Source of the DNA: Lysobacter sp. MMG2
GTDB lineage: Bacteria > Pseudomonadota > Gammaproteobacteria > Xanthomonadales > Xanthomonadaceae
Length of the DNA stretch: 64,000 nucleotides
Assembly: GCF_016735495.2 (NCBI RefSeq)
Contig: NZ_JAERQY020000002.1
Span: forward strand, 372,001 to 436,000
Direction: 5' to 3'
Shown here: piece by piece, positions 29,272-37,678 of the stretch
Layout of the letters: each line of letters starts with the position of its first letter
Position numbering within the stretch: position 1 is the stretch's first letter
Notes under the pieces: model-generated
The model's input: the letters and a program-made list of their open reading frames with translations, nothing else
What the model was told of the DNA's origin: nothing
Database searches by the model: none
Translations under genes and position numbers: made by a program

Positions 29272-29727
29272 TCACCAGCAGGTGATCGGATCGGTTCCTG
29301 TCGATTCCTTCTTGCCCGTCGCATCGATCTTCAGGGTCTTGCACTTGTCCTTGTCCTGGCCGCCGCCGGCGGTCGGAACCGCCTCCAGGACCAGGGTGTT
29401 GGCGTTGTGCGTCGTCGCCTTGATCGCGTAGTACTGCGTGCCGTTGCGCGGGGACTTGCCCCACGCGCCGTCCAACGTGCCGTCTCCGCCGGGCTTGCCG
29501 AAGTCCTTGTACGTGTTGTTGACCGTGCGATAGCGCTCGGCCATCTGCATCAGCTCGATCATGTCCGCCTTCGCCTGACCACGGCGGCTCTTGCGCACCG
29601 CGTCGTTGTAGGCGGGGTATGCGATGCCCGCCAGGATGGCGACCACCGCAACCACGATCATCAGCTCGATCAGGGTGAAACCGCGTGCCGATTTCTTACC
29701 GGCCCGGCGGGACGCCACGATGCTCAT
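29272..29727 (-). CDS. pilE: Type IV pilin-like protein PilE
   Basis: Pilin of the type IV pilus, 151 residues. The leader ends at Gly16 and the mature chain begins F17-T-L-I-E21, followed by the hydrophobic helix LMIVVAVVAILAGIAYPAY. The globular part is short, with Cys residues in KDKCKTL and DPITCW near the C-terminus forming the usual D-loop disulfide. The gene is last in a six-gene operon and its ATG overlaps the pilY1 stop (ATGA). In this order (fimT-pilVWXY1-pilE) it is a minor pilin that primes assembly rather than the major subunit, which is encoded elsewhere. Confidence 0.95.
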   Translation of the reverse strand: MSIVASRRAGKKSARGFTLIELMIVVAVVAILAGIAYPAYNDAVRKSRRGQAKADMIELMQMAERYRTVNNTYKDFGKPGGDGTLDGAWGKSPRNGTQYYAIKATTHNANTLVLEAVPTAGGGQDKDKCKTLKIDATGKKESTGTDPITCW

Positions 29728-32700
29728 CGGATCTGTCTCCAGGATTGACGACCGCAGGGTCGCACACGATACAGCGGCTGCGAACCGGCAACCGAGACGA
29801 TCGCCATGCAGTATTGGTCGCCCTGTGCGTCGTACTTGGCGATGGCGGCGTCGTCCGGGTTGCCGTCGAGGCCACCCTGCTTGCCGGTGGTGAACACGCT
29901 GACATCCTTGACCGGAGCCGAGCCGTCGGTCGCGAGCGACAGGCGACCGGTGCCCTCGCCCAGGCCCGTCGCCGTCGGCGAGCCCACCTTGACGATGCCG
30001 AGCGCGCCGCCGCCGCTGAGCGTGGAGAGGCCGTACAGGTAGTTGGAGCCGCCACCGGTACATGCATCGCCGCCGCTCGGTGCGTACGAGGTGAAGTACA
30101 GGATGCCGCCCTCGATCTTCGGATAGCCGACCATGCGCTCACCTTCCTTGGTGAAGGTGCCGTCGCCCTTGGTCACGCCCAGGTCGAGGTACCAGCCGCG
30201 CTGGGTGAAGTAGTTCACCTGCGTCGACGTGATGACGAACTTGTCGTTCATCGTCTGCGCCTGCAGGTTGGCGCGGGTCAGCGGAAGGGTGATCGACTCG
30301 CTCGGCATGTCCAGCACGCCGTACATGGTCTGCAGGTCGGTGTTGAGCTTGTCGTTGTTGAACGAGAAGCTGCCGGTGCCGAACAGCACCATCACGCCGC
30401 CACGCGGTCCCACGGCCGCCTCGAAGCCACCGGTGATCGGCTGGCGCGTGGTGCCATTGGTCGCACGGAACAGCGGCTTGCCGCCCAGGCCGACGCGCTT
30501 GGTGCCGGTCTCGTTGAGGTCGAAGCGCCACACGTTGCCCTGCAGGTCGCCGCCGTACACGGTGTCGACCATGCCGTCGGAACCCTGCGTGTAGCCATTG
30601 GCCGTGCTGTTGTACTGATAGCGGTCGATGGCGACGATGTTGCCCAGGCCGTTGGCGAGGTTGTAGTTGTCTTCCTTGGCGTCGATGTATTCGACATCGC
30701 CGCTGGCCATGTCGACGATGAACAGCGTCACCGTACCGCGCGTGCCGTCGTTGGCAGCGCCGTCCGCGTTCAGGCGATTGCCGTAGCCGCCGCCGAAGAT
30801 CGCCTTCCACACCGGCCTGCCGTCGGTGCCGCGCACCGGAACGATGACCGGCTTGCCCAGCACGTAGCCGATGCGGTTGCCGGCCTCGGTGGTCATCTTG
30901 TCGTTGACTTCCCACAACACGTCGCTGGCCGAGAAGCTCGACGGCGACGTCACGTTCAATCCGAACACGCTGCGGCCGCCGGCGCCGGCGGTGCCGACCA
31001 GGACCGTGTTCCAGTTCGTGCCCAGGCGCGCGTCGGAGACGACGACCGGACCGTCCACGTAGTAGCGGTGTTCGAAGTTCGGGCTCGCCGGGAACAGCAG
31101 GTTGCCCATGTAGCCGACCGAGGTCGCCGGGATGTAACCGAACTGCTCGACGCCGGTGTCGCCGTGGAAGGCGTGCAGCATGCCGTCGTTGGCGCCGACG
31201 AAGACCGTGCGCTTGCGGGTCTTCTTGGTGTCCAGGTACTTGGTGTAGCCGTAGGGGTCGTACTCGAAGCCGCCGTCGGCCTTGCGGATCAGCGTGTAGC
31301 CGTAATCGTCCGTCGGCGCCGCCACGATGGGCGTGGAGTTGATGATGTCGCCCAGCACCGTGGTGCGCGTGCGCAGCTTGGTGCCTTCCAGCGAGCGGTC
31401 ACCGGCGAGGTAATGCACCGCCTCGCTGGCGCTCACGCCCAGTGCGTTGATGTCGGCGCCGGAGAGCGGGCCGCAGGTATTGGCCGCGTAGTTGGCGCAC
31501 AGGGCCGCCAGCGTGCCCGGACCCGAGGTGTAGAAGTCCGCCACGGCCGGCGTGCTGTCGCCGTCGGTGGTGGCATAGAACAGCTTGCGGTCCGCCGCGG
31601 CCGGCACCTTCTGGCTGGCCGTCCAGGTGGTGGTGTAGGTGAAGGTGACCTTGCCGTCGGTGTCGGTCTGCTTGGCCGGCTTGGAGGCGACCACGTCGCC
31701 ATACCAGTCCACGCCGTTGCGGTTGAAGCGCGGCGTGACCGAGAGCGAGTTGTCGCCCAGTCGCGAACCGGTGATCGCCAGGCTGCCCGACACGCCGCCG
31801 CCCACGCCCACCGAGGCGAGCACGTTGCGCATCGCGGTGGTGATGTCGGCCGGCGTCTGCGCGTTGATGTACTGGCCGCGCGCGTTCATCGTCGCGTGCC
31901 AGATCTCGTCGACGGTGTTTTCGTTGTCGTCGGTGCGCTGCTCCCATGCCGGCGAGGACGTCAGCGCCAGCGCTTCCTTCGTGGCCAGGGCGCCGTTGTT
32001 GGTGCCGTCGGCCTTCACGCCGTACGTCACACCGAACAGCTTGCCCTTCGCGCCGAGCGTGATGCCGTAGAAGTTCATGTGCAGGTTGGTGTTGCAGTCC
32101 AGCCCGCGCTTGTCGCCCGTGCCTTCGCACAGCGTCGGGTTGGCGGTCGGCACCTTGCCCGCAGCATACGTGCCCGAGCGCAGACGCGTGTTGTAGAAGT
32201 AGGCAGCGATGTCGGCCATCGTGCTGCTGTGGCCATCGTTGAACGGCGTGCCCATGGCGCTGTCGGCGTTGCCGTACGCGGTCGTGGTGTCCTTGAAGCC
32301 GCCCTTGCCGTCGGGCACCTGGGTGTAGGTCGGGCCGCCCTGGTTGCTGTAGCCGTCGGTGAACAGCATGCCGGCGTTCTTCTGGCAGGCATTCTGGATG
32401 ATCGACGTATTGGTCTCGAACTGGTTGCCGATGTGCGCGACCGCCCTGCGGTTGGGCGTGCTGCCGTCGGCGGCGAGCTTGACCACCTCGGTGTACAACG
32501 CCTTCTTGTCCGCGAGCGTGTCCATGTCACGCATCGTCAAGTCTTTCAGCGTCGCGTTGATCGTGAAATAGCCGACGCGCAGCTTCTCGGTGTCCTTCAG
32601 CGAGCGCGTCAGGCCCGCCACCATCGCGCGATTGCGGTTGCCGTAGAAGCTGAACCAGTTGGCGAAGTTCTGCTTGGCTGCCGCGTCGACGGGAACGTAC

Positions 32701-33530
32701 TTGTACAGCGAGCAATTCGTGCCGCACGCGTCCTTGACCTCGACGGCCGCCGTGTACCCCGTGATCGTGCGGTTTTCCTTGAGGAAGACGACGGCCGGCG
32801 TGTATTCGATGGCGATCGGCTGCGCGCCGCTGTTCCAGGTCAGGTCCGTGGCGCCGACGGTGTAGCTCTTGTCCACGCCGCCATTCCAGCGCGTGCAGTT
32901 ACCGTTGTTCCACTGGTCGCACTTGAAGGTGGTGTAGTTCGTGCCCGCCGGCAGCTTCATGTCGTTCTGGATGAAGAAGCTCTCGCCGACGGTCTTCTCG
33001 TAGCGAGCCTCGAACAGCTTCACCTTGTCCGTCTTGCGCGGGTCGACCAGCGTTTCGCTGGTACTGGCATTGTCGTAGTCCGTCAGCGTGTCGCCCACAT
33101 ACTTGACCCAGCGATCGTAGGTCACGTCCGGATTGAAGTACGTCGGGTTATAGGCCGGCGAGCGCGCGAAGCCGTAGATATCGAACGGCGGAATGCCGTA
33201 GTAGTTGTTGATGCGAGGCCCCGGCAGCACGTACAGGTAATCGCAGGTGCCGGACTTACGCAGCGCGGTTCCGTCGAAGAAGCTCTTGGCACTGGTGCTC
33301 CAGCAGCCCTCGCCGTCCTTGCCGGGGAACATGGTCTGGAAGGTCATCGAACCGGAATCGTCGATGGCCATGATGAAGTTCGGGGACACCGTGGCGCCCA
33401 GGTGCATCGGCTCCTGCGCCAGCGTGCCGTCGCCCTGGCGCGTGGCGTTGGCGTCCACGTGACTCAGGACCAGCAGGCCTGCTGCGCCGGCGGCGGCTAC
33501 GGAAACGATGAGCAATCGTTCGAGGTTCAT
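29724..33530 (-). CDS. pilY1: Type IV pilus tip adhesin/assembly factor PilY1
   Basis: Large secreted protein (1268 residues) at the tip or base of the type IV pilus, needed for extension, adhesion and surface sensing. A signal peptide (residues 1-30) is followed by NFIMAIDDSGSM, in which D57-x-S59-x-S61 is a von Willebrand A metal site. The C-terminal half is the PilY1 beta-propeller with VFVGANDGMLHAFHGDTG near residue 780, then blade repeats such as FGGGYGNRLNADG. The C-terminus RVRPCGRQSWRQIR is also seen in other xanthomonads. It is co-transcribed between pilX and pilE. I did not find a clean calcium loop of the D-x-D-x-N-x-D type. Confidence 0.96.
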   Translation of the reverse strand: MNLERLLIVSVAAAGAAGLLVLSHVDANATRQGDGTLAQEPMHLGATVSPNFIMAIDDSGSMTFQTMFPGKDGEGCWSTSAKSFFDGTALRKSGTCDYLYVLPGPRINNYYGIPPFDIYGFARSPAYNPTYFNPDVTYDRWVKYVGDTLTDYDNASTSETLVDPRKTDKVKLFEARYEKTVGESFFIQNDMKLPAGTNYTTFKCDQWNNGNCTRWNGGVDKSYTVGATDLTWNSGAQPIAIEYTPAVVFLKENRTITGYTAAVEVKDACGTNCSLYKYVPVDAAAKQNFANWFSFYGNRNRAMVAGLTRSLKDTEKLRVGYFTINATLKDLTMRDMDTLADKKALYTEVVKLAADGSTPNRRAVAHIGNQFETNTSIIQNACQKNAGMLFTDGYSNQGGPTYTQVPDGKGGFKDTTTAYGNADSAMGTPFNDGHSSTMADIAAYFYNTRLRSGTYAAGKVPTANPTLCEGTGDKRGLDCNTNLHMNFYGITLGAKGKLFGVTYGVKADGTNNGALATKEALALTSSPAWEQRTDDNENTVDEIWHATMNARGQYINAQTPADITTAMRNVLASVGVGGGVSGSLAITGSRLGDNSLSVTPRFNRNGVDWYGDVVASKPAKQTDTDGKVTFTYTTTWTASQKVPAAADRKLFYATTDGDSTPAVADFYTSGPGTLAALCANYAANTCGPLSGADINALGVSASEAVHYLAGDRSLEGTKLRTRTTVLGDIINSTPIVAAPTDDYGYTLIRKADGGFEYDPYGYTKYLDTKKTRKRTVFVGANDGMLHAFHGDTGVEQFGYIPATSVGYMGNLLFPASPNFEHRYYVDGPVVVSDARLGTNWNTVLVGTAGAGGRSVFGLNVTSPSSFSASDVLWEVNDKMTTEAGNRIGYVLGKPVIVPVRGTDGRPVWKAIFGGGYGNRLNADGAANDGTRGTVTLFIVDMASGDVEYIDAKEDNYNLANGLGNIVAIDRYQYNSTANGYTQGSDGMVDTVYGGDLQGNVWRFDLNETGTKRVGLGGKPLFRATNGTTRQPITGGFEAAVGPRGGVMVLFGTGSFSFNNDKLNTDLQTMYGVLDMPSESITLPLTRANLQAQTMNDKFVITSTQVNYFTQRGWYLDLGVTKGDGTFTKEGERMVGYPKIEGGILYFTSYAPSGGDACTGGGSNYLYGLSTLSGGGALGIVKVGSPTATGLGEGTGRLSLATDGSAPVKDVSVFTTGKQGGLDGNPDDAAIAKYDAQGDQYCMAIVSVAGSQPLYRVRPCGRQSWRQIR

Positions 33531-33542
33531 AGGGTGCAGCCC

Positions 33543-34043
33543 TTAAGGCATGAAGACGGTTTCGATCGCGGCGTCCGAACTCGGAGCGGCCTTCTGATCG
33601 GTCGAAAATGCGGAGACCTGCCAGATCATCGGCTTCTCGTTCACCGGCGCGGTGCCCTGCGCGATGGAGAAACCGGGCGTGCATTCGTTCAGGCGCGTGG
33701 CGACGAGCGCGGTGTCCGGATCGTCGTCATTGGCGCGCAGGTCCGCCCAGGAGCTGCCGCGGACGGGATTGGGATCGTCGCAACGACGCTCCTCGTCGCG
33801 CTCGCCGGCGCGGGGCGAGAAGCGGCTGTCCGCATTGACCTGCACTTCGACCTGGCGCGCCAGGCCTTCGGCGCGCTGGAAGGCGATGTTGACGGCGCGA
33901 TAGTTGGACGCCATGCGTTCCTGCAGCGCCGCCACCTGCATGCCGACGACGCCCAGCAGCGAGAGCAGCACCAGGAAGATCAGCGCGACATACAGCACGG
34001 CGCCGCGCTGGCGATTGGGGAAGTTGTAGGAAGAACGATGCAT
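33543..34043 (-). CDS. pilX: Minor pilin assembly protein PilX
   Basis: Minor pilin-like protein of 166 residues. The leader-helix region is RQRGAVLYVALIFLVLLSLLGVVG, which has the hydrophobic helix but lacks the canonical Phe-Thr-Leu-Ile-Glu start, as is usual for PilX. Then QERMASNYRAVNIAFQRAEG, the conserved opening of the PilX N-terminal domain. The C-terminal part ends AIETVFMP. It lies between pilW (11 bases away) and pilY1 (12 bases away). PilX works with PilV, PilW, FimT and PilY1 to start pilus fibres. Confidence 0.92.
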   Translation of the reverse strand: MHRSSYNFPNRQRGAVLYVALIFLVLLSLLGVVGMQVAALQERMASNYRAVNIAFQRAEGLARQVEVQVNADSRFSPRAGERDEERRCDDPNPVRGSSWADLRANDDDPDTALVATRLNECTPGFSIAQGTAPVNEKPMIWQVSAFSTDQKAAPSSDAAIETVFMP

Positions 34044-34054
34044 GGGTGGCAGCC

Positions 34055-35353
34055 TCAGTTGCCAAACAGTCGGTTGCGCAGCACCACCGTCGTCTCGTAG
34101 ACGGAGCGGTAGTGGCCATCGCGGCGGGTGTCGCCGGCGCCACGCTGCATCTTCACGCCCAGCACCACGGGCGTGACGGTGGCCTGGTCGGAGGCGGAGC
34201 GGTCGGAGCTGCGCATCAGCAGGCCGACCTGCAGTGCGCCGACGCGGCGCCACTCATCGGACTGCGCATTGGTGGGGTTGTTGTTCGGCGCGGCGTTCAC
34301 CGTGCCGGCGGTGCGCACGCGCTCGATGTTGCCGCGCGGCAGGTTGGCGGGCAGGTTCTCGTCCATGCCGTAGAGCAGCTGCATGGAGTCGACGCCTTCG
34401 ACGAGTTCTTCCGTCACGAACTTCACGTTGGCGCCGTCCACGAGCGCGCGCGCACGATACAGCGCCGGCGGCTGGGTTCCGTCGACATTGGTGCCGGCAC
34501 CGACACCGACGTAGTAGACGACCGTCTCCGCGCGGTAGAGCACCGGCTTGTTCGTGGCGCCGTCGAAGCTCCACTCGTCGCCGATCAGGCCGCTGGCGTT
34601 GAGGCCGGCCACCTTGACGTCCATGACGCCGGTGGTCGCGTCGACCGCGTCGGTGGCGAAGATGCTCACCTGCTGGCAGTCCGCCAGTGCGAACAGCCCC
34701 GTGGAATCGGCGGTGGCCACCGTCGAGCCGTAGCTGTCCGGGGTGATCTTGTAGGCCGTCGTCGAGGTCGCGGTCAGCGTGGCGGGCACGCCGTCGCGCG
34801 AGAGGAAGCGCACAACCACGATGTCACTGCCCGGAACCGGCTTCAGGTCCGCGATGGGCTTGGGCAGCGCCGGCACCCACTGGTTGGCATTGCCGGCGAC
34901 CGGCGTGCCTTCGGCAAGCGTCACGGTGTCCGCGGGACCGGTGGCCTGTGCTTCGAAGCCCTGCACACCCAGGTCGAAACGCAGCTGGAACTTGGTGTCG
35001 TTGAGCGCGGTGAAGGCGCGGTTGTCGCGCTGCGTCTTGTCCAGGAACCACAGGTTCATGCCCTGGCGGCTGGCGTCGGTGGAGCCCGGGCTTTCCGGCG
35101 CCATGTGCGACTGGTCGTTGACGCAGCCCATGTGGCCGGCCATGCGCAGGTCGCGCTGCAGGAAGTCCACGGCGAAGCGCGCGTTTTCCTGCGTGCGCGC
35201 AACACCGGTGGAGAGCTGGTAGGCGGCGCGCGAGGCGCTCATCACCTGCACCAGGCCCAGCAGCAGGATCAGGCCGATGACCATGGCGATCATCAGTTCG
35301 ATCAGCGAAAGACCGGCGGCGTTGCGTCGGCTCGACGGATACAGGTTCTTCAT
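34055..35353 (-). CDS. pilW: Minor pilin PilW
   Basis: Minor pilin of 432 residues. The prepilin site is AAG14-LSLIE19-LMIAMVIGLILLLG, with glutamate at mature +5, then the PilW domain SRAAYQLSTGVARTQENARF and DLRMAGHMGCVN with the conserved cysteine. The long C-terminal globular domain resembles other PilW proteins in length and ends VLRNRLFGN. Its start overlaps the end of pilV (ATGA at 35350-35353), so the two are translationally coupled. Confidence 0.93.
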   Translation of the reverse strand: MKNLYPSSRRNAAGLSLIELMIAMVIGLILLLGLVQVMSASRAAYQLSTGVARTQENARFAVDFLQRDLRMAGHMGCVNDQSHMAPESPGSTDASRQGMNLWFLDKTQRDNRAFTALNDTKFQLRFDLGVQGFEAQATGPADTVTLAEGTPVAGNANQWVPALPKPIADLKPVPGSDIVVVRFLSRDGVPATLTATSTTAYKITPDSYGSTVATADSTGLFALADCQQVSIFATDAVDATTGVMDVKVAGLNASGLIGDEWSFDGATNKPVLYRAETVVYYVGVGAGTNVDGTQPPALYRARALVDGANVKFVTEELVEGVDSMQLLYGMDENLPANLPRGNIERVRTAGTVNAAPNNNPTNAQSDEWRRVGALQVGLLMRSSDRSASDQATVTPVVLGVKMQRGAGDTRRDGHYRSVYETTVVLRNRLFGN

Positions 35354-35874
35354 AGCAGCGTCACCACCTGGAACGTCACCTTCTGGCCGGTGCCCTTTGC
35401 GTTTTCGGCGGCGTTGTCCTCACGACCCACGTCGTCCACCCAGGTCAGATCGACTGTGGCGGTGTAGCCGATGGCGTCGTTGCCCGCGACCTGGACCCTG
35501 CCGACGCCGCCCGGCAGCTGCGAAACCACGTCGCAGCGCCAGCGTTCGATGTTCTTCTGTGCGGTCGCTTCGCCTTCCCCGAGCTTGCTGCAGCCGCCGG
35601 CCGGCGGGGTCACGCCGGCGAAGGAGGCCTCGTCCAGACGGTTGTAGACGACCAGATGGCGCGGATTGGAGCGCATCATGTCGATGACCTCCGTCGCCAG
35701 GTTCGTGGCCATCGTGCGGTGCTCGGCGCTGCTGGTGTAACGCACGTTCAACACCTGCAGGAACGCCAGGCCGAGCAGGCCCAGCGCGAGCACGAGCAAC
35801 GCGATGAGCACTTCGATGAGGGAGAAACCCGCTTGTCCGCGGGGGGCCGAAGGAGGACGTCGGATCACGCGCAC
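35350..35874 (-). CDS. pilV: Minor pilin PilV
   Basis: Minor pilin of 174 residues with the prepilin sequence QAG16-FSLIE21-VLIALLVLALGLLGLA. The next part, LQVLNVRYTSSAEHRTMATN, matches the region PilV shares with ComP-like pseudopilins. A cysteine pair (GGCSKLGEG and RWRCDV) may form a disulfide in the small globular domain. It starts ten bases inside the end of fimT and overlaps pilW, which fits a single polycistronic message. Confidence 0.93.
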   Translation of the reverse strand: MRVIRRPPSAPRGQAGFSLIEVLIALLVLALGLLGLAFLQVLNVRYTSSAEHRTMATNLATEVIDMMRSNPRHLVVYNRLDEASFAGVTPPAGGCSKLGEGEATAQKNIERWRCDVVSQLPGGVGRVQVAGNDAIGYTATVDLTWVDDVGREDNAAENAKGTGQKVTFQVVTLL

Positions 35875-36404
35875 GCTTGCTTCTCCAGTCGGGTTTGGCC
35901 GGGCTTGGTGACCTTGAGCTGGCGCTGGTACTGCTCACCCGTCTTGCACTTGGTGGCCTTCACGGTGAAATCGACCGCATGGGCGGCGCGACCGGAGCGG
36001 CCGAACACGACCACGTCGACGTTGCCCGCCGGCTCGTTGGCGCCCGGCGCCGCGGTGAAGGTCAGCGCCTCGTTGCCCTCGAAGAAGCGCAGCACGCTGT
36101 CGCCGGCGGACCAGCCGCCGCTGCCGTCCTGGTCGGTGAAGGCGATGAAGCCGGTGCTCCAGTCGCTGCCCTCGCACGCAGTGCCGGCCTTGGACGGACA
36201 CACGCCCGCGCCGCGATTGCTGCGGATGGCTTCGCTGCGCGCCAGGTTGAAGGCCGCGATCAGGCTGTTGGTCGACGTGGCGACGCGGTTGGACTTGATC
36301 ACGTTCGAAAACGACGGATACGCAAGCATCGACCCGACGGCGAGCACGGCGATCGTGATCATGAGCTCGACGAGGGTGAACCCTCGGCTCGTGGATCTGG
36401 TCAT
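35865..36404 (-). CDS. fimT: FimT/GspH-family pseudopilin
   Basis: First gene of the minor-pilin operon, 179 residues. The leader is only MTRSTSRG8, then FTLVE13-LMITIAVLAVGSMLAYP, followed by the GspH/FimT domain SNRVATSTNSLIAAFNLARS and EAIRSNRGAGVCPSKAGTAC, whose cysteines resemble those of FimT. FimT-like proteins bind DNA in natural transformation or nucleate pili. No sigma-54 -24/-12 promoter was recognised in the 206-base divergent gap to the kinase gene (36405-36610), where I see no other feature. Confidence 0.92.
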   Translation of the reverse strand: MTRSTSRGFTLVELMITIAVLAVGSMLAYPSFSNVIKSNRVATSTNSLIAAFNLARSEAIRSNRGAGVCPSKAGTACEGSDWSTGFIAFTDQDGSGGWSAGDSVLRFFEGNEALTFTAAPGANEPAGNVDVVVFGRSGRAAHAVDFTVKATKCKTGEQYQRQLKVTKPGQTRLEKQACA

Positions 36405-36610
36405 GGACTGGAATTCCCCTTACACCCCGAGGGCCATCGTTCCCCGCCTGCCGCCCGGGCACAAGCGCACCCGGGACGAGCGGTCGTATCGGCCGATGGG
36501 CGTCGAAGCGGTTGTGATGCCCGTCTCCCCCGGCCTGCCGGCGCTATGGCCCCCGCCACGGGCCGGCAGGCAATATGGTGGCCCGGCGCCCGCGCGACTG
36601 CAGTGCTCCA

Positions 36611-37633
36611 ATGCCCAATTCGCAACCCGCACACAGCCCGCTGGATGCTTTGTGGCAGCCGTCCGCCATCGTCTGGACCATGTTGTCCGGCGAGGCGCTG
36701 GCGCTGCTGCTGGCACTGGCCCCGGGACTGGACGAGCAGCGCCTGCGCTATTTCGTCCTGATGTCGGTGGCGATCCAGTGGGTGCTGCTGTGGAGCATCG
36801 CGACGCTGTACCTGGTGCGCAAACCGATCCGGTCACTGCCGCCGCAGCGCATCGCCTACGTGGTGCTGGCGATCCTGTTGATCAGCACCTGGGTGATCAC
36901 CGCCGCGATCGGCTTCTTCTTCCGTGAAGGCTGGGGCATGGACCTGAGCGAGTGGCATTGGGCCCAGTGGCGCCTGATCGGGATGGTCATGACGGTGGGC
37001 GTGATCGGCATCGCGGTGTTCCAGAGCCAGTGGCGCGCGCGGCAGCTCGCGCTGCGCGCGAAGCAACTGGAGTTGGAAGCGCTGCAGGCCAGGATCCGCC
37101 CGCACTTCCTGTTCAACACGCTGAACACGGGCGCGGCCCTGGTCCATCGACGACCGGAGGAAGTCGAGCGTCTGCTGCTGGACCTGGCCGACCTGTTCCG
37201 CGCCGCGCTCGCCGGGCCGCGCGACATTACGCTGGAAGAGGAACTCGCCCTCGCCCGCCGTTACCTGGAGATCGAATCGCTGCGCTTCGGCGAGCGCCTG
37301 CGCATCGTGTGGAAACTGCCTCGCGAGATGCCCGCGGTGATGGTGCCCGCACTGTCGATCCAGCCGCTGGTCGAAAACGCCATTCGCCACGGCATCGAAC
37401 GCCGGCCGGACGGCGGCGAGCTGGAGATTTCCGTGTCGACGATGCCCGAGACGGTGGTCGTGCGGATCGTGAATCCACTGCCCAGCGGCGGCGAGAACCG
37501 CCCCGGCCACCACGTCGGCCTCAATGCCTCGCAGGTGCGGATCGAAGCACTGACCGGCGGGCGTGGCAGCGTGCTCACGCAACTGGAAGGCAAGCGGTTC
37601 ATCGCAACCGTGCGTCTGCCGGCAAACCCTTGA
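36611..37633 (+). CDS. AlgZ/FimS-type (LytS-like) sensor histidine kinase
   Basis: Membrane kinase of 340 residues. Four hydrophobic helices cover residues 15-140, then the His_kinase (PF06580) module: IRPHFLFNTLNTGAALV with phospho-acceptor region at H165, then the N-box QPLVENAIRHGIERR and the glycine-rich end VGLNASQVRIEALTGG. The resemblance is to AlgZ/FimS, which in Pseudomonas works with AlgR to control twitching and alginate. No response regulator gene is adjacent: the next gene downstream is a minus-strand nucleosidase. The divergent fimT operon is a likely target by position, and the partner regulator must lie elsewhere. The ATG at 36611 was chosen as it directly precedes the conserved N-terminal membrane segment. 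Confidence 0.88.
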   Translation: MPNSQPAHSPLDALWQPSAIVWTMLSGEALALLLALAPGLDEQRLRYFVLMSVAIQWVLLWSIATLYLVRKPIRSLPPQRIAYVVLAILLISTWVITAAIGFFFREGWGMDLSEWHWAQWRLIGMVMTVGVIGIAVFQSQWRARQLALRAKQLELEALQARIRPHFLFNTLNTGAALVHRRPEEVERLLLDLADLFRAALAGPRDITLEEELALARRYLEIESLRFGERLRIVWKLPREMPAVMVPALSIQPLVENAIRHGIERRPDGGELEISVSTMPETVVVRIVNPLPSGGENRPGHHVGLNASQVRIEALTGGRGSVLTQLEGKRFIATVRLPANP

Positions 37634-37640
37634 AACAAAC

Positions 37641-37666
37641 GCCCTCTCCCGCGCTCGGGAGAGGGC
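37641..37666. repeat. GCCCTCTCCC/GGGAGAGGGC palindrome
   Basis: Perfect 10-bp arms around a 6-base loop, between the 3' ends of the convergent kinase and nucleosidase genes. It shares its core with the palindrome at 16148-16163. Probably works as a bidirectional 3'-end structure. Confidence 0.65.
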
Positions 37667-37678
37667 TGGGGTTCGGCC

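Noticed and set aside
29685-34100. A very long plus-strand open frame opposite pilY1 and its neighbours
   Set aside because: It is a by-product of high GC content; the translation is rich in Val, Arg, His and Ala with no motifs, while the opposite strand holds well-known pilus genes.
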